The translations under genes were made by a program, and so were the position numbers. Below, in pieces: positions 5,332 to 10,926 of a stretch of 10,926 nucleotides of DNA. The stretch comes from an uncultured Nitrospinaceae bacterium. Its GTDB lineage: Bacteria; Nitrospinota; Nitrospinia; Nitrospinales; VA-1. The DNA is taken from positions 1 to 10,926 of the forward strand of contig CAJWLY010000031.1 of the NCBI GenBank assembly GCA_913043155.1. Reading direction: 5' to 3'. Numbering within the stretch: the first letter of the stretch is position 1; every line of letters starts with the position of its first letter. The notes beneath the pieces were generated by a model. It ran no database searches. It was not told where the DNA came from and saw only the letters and a list, made by a program, of their open reading frames with translations.

Positions 5332-6642
5332 ATGATGACGGTCATCCGACAAGTCTCTATTTCCCTAAAATGGATTTTGATGGTGTCTTTTATTAATCTG
5401 GTCTCTCTTTCGAATGTTGTTTCGGCCGACGTCTCCCGTAAGCTTGCAGAAGGAGACAAGGCACGTTTTTCGGGAAAGTATGCTGAGGCGGAAAAGGTAT
5501 ACGCCGAAGCCTTGGCCGAGCAGCCGGAAAACTACCGCATTCTTAAATCTCTAGTCGAGGTGAAGGTTGCTCTTAAAAAGTACGCAGAAGCGAAACCGCT
5601 GGCCAAAAGAATTCTTGCTAAAGAAGTTATGGTGCAGAAAAAGGTCAAGGTTTATAGGGAAGGGGAGTCTGAAGTCCTGGAGGCGGAACTCGTCGATGAG
5701 AGAGTGGTTGCGCCCGCCACCGGAAAAAACAATATGAGAAACTATCTTGATTCGGCACCCGGAGAGCCGGTTCCGCACTACCGCTTATTCTTTTTTAAGA
5801 AAGGTAAGATGGAACTGGTACCGCAAAGCGAGGTCCGCATCGAATACATCGGTGTGCCGCGAATAGTTCATGAGCAGACTCAGGAGTTGTACGATAAGAT
5901 TCAGAGGCAACTCATTGCAGCTTCCGGCGGGAAAAAGGAGGAGATGGTTGAGGTTGAGGGAGGCTGTTTTAAAATGGGTAGTGATAAAGGTTTACCTCGT
6001 GAACGACCCATTCATGAGGTTTGTGTTTCTTCATTCAGGATCGACAAATACGAGGTTTCGCAGAGAGACTTTCAGTCTGTTCTGAAAACCAACCCATCAC
6101 GGTTTGTTGCAGGCGACCTGCCTGTGGAGAGCGTCACCTGGCTTGAAGCTAACAAATTTTGCAGGGAAACTGGAAAACGTCTTCCCACGGAGGCGGAATG
6201 GGAGTTTGCTGCGCGAGGAGGAACCAAGACGGAGTTTTACTGGGGTGATGCGTTTGATCCGTCTAAAGGAAATTTCTGCGATGAGTCGTGTGAGCTCAAT
6301 ATCCGATTGCGTGGAGCATCGGATGGATACAAACACACGGCTCCGGTTGGAAAATTTCCACCGAATCCGCTGGGATTGTACGATATGGCTGGAAATGTTG
6401 CCGAGTGGGTGAATGATAACGATTCAAAAGGAGAAAACTATTACATCGTCAGCCCTAGAGACAACCCGAAAGGTCCGCTCCGTCACGACGCGAAAAAAAA
6501 TCATGGCGAAAAAAATGACAAAATCTTCCGCGGTGGATCCTGGGAGGGGGAGGCTGAAACACTAAGATCAGCTTGGCGTAAGGCGCTCTGGGTTGATTAC
6601 CGGATCGACGGGTTGGGATTTCGTTGTGTGGGAAGTATGTGA
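5332..6642 (+). CDS. Exported TPR-like and SUMF1/FGE-sulfatase-domain protein, without the FGE catalytic cysteines
   Basis: The 436-residue product starts with a signal peptide: basic MMTVIRQ, a hydrophobic stretch at about 12-30, and a likely cleavage after VVSA at residue 32, so it should act in the periplasm or outside. Residues 34-95 look like one or two TPR helical pairs (GKYAEAEKVYAEALAEQPEN). Residues 100-200 are a linker region I do not recognise. From about 203 to the end is a SUMF1 (formylglycine-generating-enzyme sulfatase) domain: EVEGGCFKMGSD (207-218), GKRLPTEAEWEFAARGG (281-297), GLYDMAGNVAEWV (348-360), RGGSW (400-404) and GLGFRC (427-432). In true formylglycine-generating enzymes two cysteines follow the GGS motif; here the equivalent positions in GGSWEGEAETL have none. 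It is therefore probably not a sulfatase activator. An FCDESC pair (315-320) may form a disulphide. AAGGAG at 5319-5324 supports the start; the adjacent ATG at 5335 is also possible. Its substrate or partner is unknown. Confidence 0.9.
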   Translation: MMTVIRQVSISLKWILMVSFINLVSLSNVVSADVSRKLAEGDKARFSGKYAEAEKVYAEALAEQPENYRILKSLVEVKVALKKYAEAKPLAKRILAKEVMVQKKVKVYREGESEVLEAELVDERVVAPATGKNNMRNYLDSAPGEPVPHYRLFFFKKGKMELVPQSEVRIEYIGVPRIVHEQTQELYDKIQRQLIAASGGKKEEMVEVEGGCFKMGSDKGLPRERPIHEVCVSSFRIDKYEVSQRDFQSVLKTNPSRFVAGDLPVESVTWLEANKFCRETGKRLPTEAEWEFAARGGTKTEFYWGDAFDPSKGNFCDESCELNIRLRGASDGYKHTAPVGKFPPNPLGLYDMAGNVAEWVNDNDSKGENYYIVSPRDNPKGPLRHDAKKNHGEKNDKIFRGGSWEGEAETLRSAWRKALWVDYRIDGLGFRCVGSM

Positions 6643-6670
6643 AAAATGGGTTTGTTTTCGTGATTCCTTA

Positions 6671-6711
6671 CCCCTTTTCGTGAAGAGGGGAGAGGGTGAT
6701 TTTGTTTTTTT
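6671..6711 (+). terminator. Weak terminator-like hairpin between convergent genes
   Basis: CCCCTTTT (6671-6678) pairs with AAGAGGGG (6683-6690), eight bases with one G-U, loop CGTG. A T-rich tract with one G begins about nine bases later (6700-6711). The gap between stem and T-run makes it a doubtful intrinsic terminator, but it is placed correctly after the SUMF1 gene. Read on the minus strand there is no T-run, so it would not end the acyl-CoA synthetase transcript. Confidence 0.4.
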
Positions 6712-6728
6712 CGTTTTCAGGATTTGGA

Positions 6729-8249
6729 TTACTGCAATTCGGATTTTAAAATTTTCCCCGTTGCGGTTTTGGGCAGTTCTTCAAGGAACTGAAAATAGTC
6801 GGGAGTCATGAATGCGGGCAGGTTCTCCCGGCAGAAATTTTTCAGTTCACTTTCCGTCGCCATTGCCCCCTGTCTTAGCGCTACGCAGACTTTGACTCGC
6901 TCGCCGGCCCGTTCGTCGGGTACTCCCACGGCCGCCACCTCGGCGATGGCTGGATGATTCATCAATGCGCTTTCGATGGCGAGCGGAGACACGTTTTCCC
7001 CGGCCCGGATGATCAAATCCTTTTTCCTCCCCGCAGAAATATAGAGCCGGTTGTTCGTGTCGAGATGCCCCAGATCGCCGGTCTTGAGCCATTTGTCGGG
7101 AGTGATTGTCTCGGCGGTTTCTTTGAGACGATTCCAGTAACCGCGCATGACAGTTTTTCCTCGCACTAGGATTTCCCCAATTTCTCCGGCCTGTTTTTCC
7201 GTGCCCGCGTCATCGACGATTTTTACCTCAACATTGGGGATGACTGGTCCCACCGACCCCGGAATGCTTCCCTCTTTGAACGTGTTGACCGCGATGACGG
7301 GTGATGTTTCGGTTAGTCCGTATCCCTCGATTACCGAAACGTTAAGAGTTGCTTCTACTTTTTCCAGTAATGTCCGGGGAAGCGCCGCACCGCCGGAGAT
7401 GCAGTACTTGAGAGAAGAGACGTCATATCCCCCGCGTCCATGCAGATCGACGAGGAAGCTGTAAATGGTTGGCACCAGCGGCAGGATGGTGGCTTTGTGT
7501 TCGCCAATGCTTTGGAGGATTGTTTTAGGTGCGAATTGCCTGAGCAGGATGAGCGTGCCTCCGACCATTAGAACGATAAGCGCCATGATGTTTCCGAACG
7601 AATGGAACAGAGGTAGAGCCACCACGACGCGGTCAGTCGAAGTGATCGGAATATGCACGAGGCTGTCTCGGCTGTTGGCAGCGAACTGCGATTCGTCCAG
7701 CATCACGCCTTTGGGTTTCGCAGTGGTTCCTGAGGTATATAGGATCACGTCGGGAATGTTCTCATCTTTCCCATGGCGTGGCTGGGCCTGCGATCGATCG
7801 GCGCTTTCGAGAAACGTTGTGAAGTGGTGCGTGTTTTCTCCGAGTGGGCCGAGATCGGCGTTACCGACAACGATTTTATTTTTGAAGGATTGAAGGAACG
7901 GAACCGTTTCCGGTTTGATGAATGCGGAATCGGCAACAATGGTATCGATTCCCGCGTTTCGTGTGATGTAGATCAGGTCTTCGGGTGTCAATAGAAAGTT
8001 ATAGGGAATAGTGGGCAGTCCCTTGAGAAATGCTCCCATGAGGGCCACCAAGTATTCCTTCTGGTTGAGGCAAAGCACTCCCAGCTTGCTTTGTGGTTTT
8101 AATTCAAATCCACTCAGTGCCCCAGCGAAACGTTCGATTTGTTCGAACAGTTGCCCGTAGGTGACCGTGGCTTCGCCGTCGACTATCGCTGGGTTATCGG
8201 GGGATTTTTCCGCGTGTTTTTTGATGTGGTTGTAGAATTCAAGTGCCAT
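6729..8249 (-). CDS. AMP-forming acyl-CoA synthetase / long-chain fatty acid CoA ligase family
   Basis: A member of the ANL adenylate-forming superfamily that activates a carboxylic acid, probably a fatty acid, with ATP and joins it to CoA. The 506-residue length fits class I acyl-CoA synthetases. Motifs run in order: the phosphate-binding YTSGTTAKPKG (171-181), EGYGLTETSP (308-317), LKTGDLG (388-394) with the adenylate-contacting aspartate, the hinge region RKKDLIIRAGENVSP (408-422), and PKTATGKI (493-500), where Lys499 is the expected catalytic lysine of the C-terminal domain. The usual Gly after TSGTT is Ala in this protein (TSGTTAKPKG), a tolerated variation. No signal peptide is present, so it is cytoplasmic. 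It has its own promoter and stands alone. The acid it uses cannot be read from the sequence; medium- or long-chain fatty acids are most likely. Confidence 0.93.
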   Translation of the reverse strand: MALEFYNHIKKHAEKSPDNPAIVDGEATVTYGQLFEQIERFAGALSGFELKPQSKLGVLCLNQKEYLVALMGAFLKGLPTIPYNFLLTPEDLIYITRNAGIDTIVADSAFIKPETVPFLQSFKNKIVVGNADLGPLGENTHHFTTFLESADRSQAQPRHGKDENIPDVILYTSGTTAKPKGVMLDESQFAANSRDSLVHIPITSTDRVVVALPLFHSFGNIMALIVLMVGGTLILLRQFAPKTILQSIGEHKATILPLVPTIYSFLVDLHGRGGYDVSSLKYCISGGAALPRTLLEKVEATLNVSVIEGYGLTETSPVIAVNTFKEGSIPGSVGPVIPNVEVKIVDDAGTEKQAGEIGEILVRGKTVMRGYWNRLKETAETITPDKWLKTGDLGHLDTNNRLYISAGRKKDLIIRAGENVSPLAIESALMNHPAIAEVAAVGVPDERAGERVKVCVALRQGAMATESELKNFCRENLPAFMTPDYFQFLEELPKTATGKILKSELQ

Positions 8250-8290
8250 GAATTTTTGCTTGACCGGAATTGTATGAATTATGAACTCTG

Positions 8291-8320
8291 ATTATATGGG
8301 TCTACAGGCCGTAGAAGCAA
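8291..8320 (-). promoter_or_regulatory. Sigma-70 promoter of the acyl-CoA synthetase gene with an overlapping inverted repeat
   Basis: On the minus strand a consensus TATAAT (8296-8291) is preceded at 18 bases by TTGCTT (8320-8315). Transcription would begin near 8284, about 35 bases before the ATG. The spacer contains TCTAC and GTAGA arms (8301-8305 and 8311-8315) around AGGCC, an inverted repeat placed where a repressor would block RNA polymerase. The regulator is unknown. Confidence 0.6.
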
Positions 8321-8388
8321 TGAATAAGCGAGACCCTTTTCTTTGACTGGGGCGTGCTGGTCCTTTCGTTCAAGATGATATTCATTAC

Positions 8389-9264
8389 CTAATGATGAGT
8401 TGTAAATCGAGCGTAGAACCCGTTGGGCATGTGGAGTCCGGATCCGGTATCGTGGATAGACATGTCTCCCGCCTGAAAGGTTCCGGCATCGACGTCAACC
8501 AGAAATTTGATAATCATGTTCTTGAGAGTGAGGGCTGAGACTCCCGGAGAATGAGTGGTCAGCACGATAAACTGTGGGGAGCGGGGCAGGATGTTTTTAC
8601 ACAGGGTGAGCAGCTCAGCCATCTGAGTCTCGATTTTCCAGACCTCGCCTTTGGGGCCGCGCCCAAAAGAGGGTGGATCAAGGATGAGTCCGTCATAAAC
8701 CCGTCCCCGGCGATGTTCGCGTTTGAGGAACTTGACGACGTCATCGACAATCCAGCGAACGGGTCGATCGCCAAGCCCGGAGCTCTCCAAGTTCTGCCGC
8801 GCCCACGTGACGGAGGCCTTGGAAGCGTCGAGATGGGTGACACTGGCCCCTGCCGAAGCTGCCGCTAGGGTCCCGGCCCCGGTATAGCCGAAAATGTTAA
8901 GAATATTGGGTTTATTGTTGTTCATCTTTTCGATGCGGTCTGTGATCCAGTCCCAGTTTTGGGCTTGCTCGGGAAACAGTCCCATATGGCCGAACGGGGT
9001 GGGTTTGACAGTGAATACGAGATTCCGGAATCTGACGGGCCAGCCTTCACCGGGCACGGGGTTGTGAAAGGTCCACTCCCCCCCGCCGGTCGACTTTCCT
9101 TTGTGATGGCGAAATTCGCCGTCGGCCCGTTTCCACTCTTCAATCGGCAGGTTCGGAGGCCATATGACTTGCGGAGCGGGGCGAACAAATACATATGGAC
9201 CAAACCGCTCCAGTTTTTTGAAGTGGCCTGTGTCCAGCAGTTGGTAGTCAAAATCAGAGATCAT
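8389..9264 (-). CDS. Class I SAM-dependent methyltransferase of the RlmI/COG1092-like group, probably RNA-modifying
   Basis: This cytoplasmic enzyme should transfer a methyl group from S-adenosylmethionine, most likely to rRNA, judged by family. With the ATG at 9264 it has 291 residues. The SAM-binding motif I is NIFGYTGAGTLAAASAGA (123-140), followed by HLDAS (144-148), the acidic end of the second strand. The active-site motif IV is LDPPSFGRGP (195-204). LERFGPYVFVRP near the N-terminus and TPFGHMGLFPEQAQNWDW are typical of a subgroup that lacks the N-terminal PUA domain of RlmI. A TTG at 9282 would add six residues and overlap the upstream pseudouridine synthase by ten bases. I prefer the ATG, which falls eight bases after that gene's stop; neither has a good Shine-Dalgarno sequence. 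The exact target base is unknown. Confidence 0.88.
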   Translation of the reverse strand: MISDFDYQLLDTGHFKKLERFGPYVFVRPAPQVIWPPNLPIEEWKRADGEFRHHKGKSTGGGEWTFHNPVPGEGWPVRFRNLVFTVKPTPFGHMGLFPEQAQNWDWITDRIEKMNNNKPNILNIFGYTGAGTLAAASAGASVTHLDASKASVTWARQNLESSGLGDRPVRWIVDDVVKFLKREHRRGRVYDGLILDPPSFGRGPKGEVWKIETQMAELLTLCKNILPRSPQFIVLTTHSPGVSALTLKNMIIKFLVDVDAGTFQAGDMSIHDTGSGLHMPNGFYARFTTHH

Positions 9265-9272
9265 ATTTTCAG

Positions 9273-9932
9273 TCACATCCAATTTTGAGGTTCCGGAGAG
9301 ATAATAGTGATTTTTTCTCCAGATACAGGGTGGTTAAAAACGATTTGGTGTGCGTAAAGAGCGATCCCGCCATCCAGCAGGGGGTCACCACCATATTTTA
9401 TATCGCCCACGATAGGGTGTCCGATGAAAGCAAGCTGTGCGCGTATCTGGTGAAACCTGCCGGTGGTGAGAGTTACTTCGACCAGAGATTTTTTTTCAAT
9501 CGATTTTATCACTTTATAAGCGAGTTCAGCGCGTTTAGCGCCGGAACTTTCATGCGGAAAAACGGTGGCCTTAAGCGATTTCTCCTTACGCAGGTAGTGG
9601 ACGAGTGTGGCCTGCTTTTCCTTTGGAGTCCCGCGCACAAAAGCGCGATAGATTTTTACAGGTGTTTTTTCACGAAACTGTTTCGACAGGCGGGATGCTG
9701 CTTTTGACGTGCGCGCGAACAAGACCACGCCGGCGACAGGGCGATCGAGTCGGTGCACCAAACCCAGAAATACATTACCCGGCTTGTCATATTCTTTCTT
9801 GATCCACTGGCGGGTAAGCTCAAGCAGCGAAGGACTTTTGGAGTGGTCCGACTGCGTTAGGAGTCCGGCCGGTTTGAACACGGCTATGAGGTGGTTGTCG
9901 GTGTAAAGGATATTGAGATCGTTCGGAACCAT
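9273..9932 (-). CDS. RluA-family pseudouridine synthase (short form without S4 domain)
   Basis: Isomerises uridine to pseudouridine in rRNA or tRNA. The 219-residue product consists of the catalytic domain alone, starting with LNILYTDNHLIAVFKPAGLLT (6-26). The signature HRLDRPVAG at 60-68 contains the catalytic Asp63. RAELAYKVI (134-142), TGRFHQIRAQL (157-167) and GHPIVGDIKYG (171-181) complete the family pattern. The absence of the S4 RNA-binding domain, and the size, are like TruC or RluA rather than RluD. The start is the ATG at 9932, 27 bases after the DUF502 stop. The gene is tightly packed with the methyltransferase downstream, so the pair is a small RNA-modification cassette. The target position cannot be read from the sequence. 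Confidence 0.93.
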   Translation of the reverse strand: MVPNDLNILYTDNHLIAVFKPAGLLTQSDHSKSPSLLELTRQWIKKEYDKPGNVFLGLVHRLDRPVAGVVLFARTSKAASRLSKQFREKTPVKIYRAFVRGTPKEKQATLVHYLRKEKSLKATVFPHESSGAKRAELAYKVIKSIEKKSLVEVTLTTGRFHQIRAQLAFIGHPIVGDIKYGGDPLLDGGIALYAHQIVFNHPVSGEKITIISPEPQNWM

Positions 9933-9959
9933 ACTGGGATGTAAGGGGTAAGCGGGTTC

Positions 9960-10613
9960 TCACGCCCGCGCGTCCTCGATCAGTTTCCGTGCCTGTTCCG
10001 GGTTCACGATACCTCCGGAGATCACATACTTGACGCCTTCCTCAATGGTCATGTCGAGTTCGATGACTTCTCCAGAATCAGCGAAGATGAGAAATCCGGA
10101 AGTCGGGTTGGGCGTGGTCGGAACGAAGACATTGAAATGGTGCTCACCGGTTAAGTGTTTCAATTCTCCCCGGGTTTCGCCGGTGATGAACCCGATTGCG
10201 TGAATACCTTTACGTGGAAACTCGATGAGAACGACCTTGCGAAACGATTTTGTGTCGGCGGTAGCGATGGACTTTACGACCTGTTTCGTTCCTGTGTAGA
10301 TACGACGGACGAACGGGATTTTTTCGATTATCCGCTCCCATAGGTGGAGTAGTTTTTTTCCGAAGATATTGGTAGTGAGCACACCAACCAGGAGGATGAT
10401 GAGAAACGTCATGATGACGCCGAGAAAGGGAATACGGTATCCCTCCGGAAGTGGTGCGCCAAGCAGGATCAGCCAACGGGTGAACGTGGGCGAAAGCGCG
10501 TCGAGGTTCTTGAACAAGAAAATAAAAATGAAAACCGTGAGTGCGATCGGGAGCGTAACCAGGAGTCCGGTCAGGAAAACGTTGCGAATACGTCGTTTTA
10601 GGTTGTTTATCAA
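9960..10613 (-). CDS. DUF502 family inner-membrane protein
   Basis: The 217-residue product fits DUF502, a widespread membrane protein family of unknown biochemical role. It has a short basic N-terminus (MINNLKRRIRN), a first membrane segment at about 13-35 and a second at about 62-84. The C-terminal part is soluble, with the family marks IPFVRRIYTGTKQV (99-112), FVPTTPNPTSGFL (163-175) and a GGI near residue 200. The start is a TTG at 10613; there is no in-frame ATG before residue 68, which would remove the first membrane segment. The Shine-Dalgarno sequence is poor. It is the first gene of a three-gene minus-strand run with the pseudouridine synthase and the methyltransferase. That link may be only cotranscription. 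Confidence 0.92.
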   Translation of the reverse strand: MINNLKRRIRNVFLTGLLVTLPIALTVFIFIFLFKNLDALSPTFTRWLILLGAPLPEGYRIPFLGVIMTFLIILLVGVLTTNIFGKKLLHLWERIIEKIPFVRRIYTGTKQVVKSIATADTKSFRKVVLIEFPRKGIHAIGFITGETRGELKHLTGEHHFNVFVPTTPNPTSGFLIFADSGEVIELDMTIEEGVKYVISGGIVNPEQARKLIEDARA

Positions 10614-10694
10614 GGTGTGCTAGGAAAAAGTTCGAGGGAAATCGAATCGGTCGATGCTGTGATGCAGGTTGAGCCTGCGCCGAGACCGGAGATC

Positions 10695-10722
10695 ATTATA
10701 TAAGGATACAGGTGGAAGGCAA
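10695..10722 (-). promoter_or_regulatory. Likely promoter of the DUF502-led operon
   Basis: On the minus strand a consensus TATAAT (10700-10695) is preceded at 16 bases by TTGCCT (10722-10717), which matches the -35 consensus at four of six positions. The leader to the TTG start is about 75 bases and includes a small hairpin, GCAGG (10664-10668) with CCTGC (10674-10678). It is divergent from the tRNA promoter about 40 bases away. Confidence 0.5.
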
Positions 10723-10762
10723 GCCGAACTGCAAAGTGGTCGGAAGCGAACCGGGATTTGGC

Positions 10763-10790
10763 TTGACAGAAAGGGGAAAAGCGCTAACAT
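10763..10790 (+). promoter_or_regulatory. Sigma-70 promoter of the tRNA-Ala gene
   Basis: A perfect TTGACA (10763-10768) and TAACAT (10785-10790) are separated by 16 bases. Transcription should start near 10797, leaving about 49 bases of 5' leader to be removed by RNase P before the tRNA at 10846. Confidence 0.7.
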
Positions 10791-10845
10791 CACAGGTGTT
10801 TTTGCCTAGATTAAATCCCCGCCGGAATCGAAATTAGAAGAAAAT

Positions 10846-10918
10846 GGGGCTGTGGCGCAGCTGGGAGCGCGCTTGAATGGCATTCAAGAGGTCACGGGTT
10901 CGATCCCCGTCAGCTCCA
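10846..10918 (+). tRNA. tRNA-Ala (anticodon GGC)
   Basis: The acceptor arm GGGGCTG (10846-10852) pairs with CAGCTCC (10911-10917), and the third pair is G-U, the G3:U70 identity signal of alanine tRNAs. The D arm has GCGC on both sides, the anticodon stem is CTTGA/TCAAG with loop ATGGCAT (anticodon GGC), and the T arm is ACGGG, TTCGATC, CCCGT. The discriminator is A10918. The next bases are CT, so the CCA end is not encoded and must be added by the tRNA nucleotidyltransferase. Confidence 0.97.
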
Positions 10919-10926
10919 CTTTTAAA

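Noticed and set aside
7465..7893. Plus-strand 142-codon frame inside the acyl-CoA synthetase gene.
   Set aside because: Antisense to well-conserved motifs of the synthetase, with no independent support.
1..10926. CRISPR arrays, insertion sequences, prophage or integrase genes, and tRNA-linked integration marks.
   Set aside because: No regular repeat-spacer pattern, transposase, or terminal repeats were seen. The tRNA is at the window edge, so anything beyond it cannot be judged.

Overview
The window is bacterial, of moderate G+C, and gene-dense. It holds eight complete protein genes of ordinary size, one partial gene at the left edge, four small genes in the middle (two of them hypothetical) and one tRNA gene at the right edge. 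Gene content (an rml sugar-nucleotide operon, csp followed by rpsU, a secreted SUMF1-domain protein, a DUF502 membrane protein, a tRNA-Ala without an encoded CCA end) fits a Gram-negative from the Nitrospinota/former Deltaproteobacteria neighbourhood. That placement is an inference from style and gene order, not a firm assignment.

Left part (1-3711, all minus strand): a cell-surface sugar operon read leftwards in the order rmlB, rmlA, rmlD, then a DegT/DnrJ/EryC1-type sugar aminotransferase cut by the window edge. A very good sigma-70 promoter (TTGAAA, 17 bp, TATACT) lies just upstream of rmlB. rmlC is not between the others. The operon makes dTDP-glucose and dTDP-4-keto-6-deoxyglucose, and from these dTDP-rhamnose and/or an amino sugar for O-antigen or another surface glycan.

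Middle (3712-5331, plus strand): a translation/cold-shock module. A non-coding stretch ends in a strong intrinsic terminator at 3918-3942 and carries a 15-base exact match to the 5' core of the c-di-GMP-I (GEMM-I) riboswitch. It is followed by a csp gene with its own terminator, a possibly structured leader, a 56-residue Lys-rich ORF, rpsU (ribosomal protein bS21) that appears to start at AUU behind a perfect AGGAGG, and a 52-residue charged ORF. The riboswitch-like leader and the AUU start are the two most unusual things in the window.

Right part: a plus-strand gene with its own promoter encodes an exported TPR-SUMF1 protein (5332-6642) that lacks the formylglycine-generating cysteines. Converging on it is an acyl-CoA synthetase gene (minus, promoter at 8291-8320 overlapped by an inverted repeat). 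Further right on the minus strand is a three-gene run: DUF502 membrane protein, RluA-family pseudouridine synthase, and a class I SAM-dependent (probably RNA) methyltransferase. It is driven by a likely promoter at 10695-10722, divergent from the promoter of a plus-strand tRNA-Ala(GGC) at 10846-10918. No CRISPR array, insertion sequence, integrase or other mobile element was seen.
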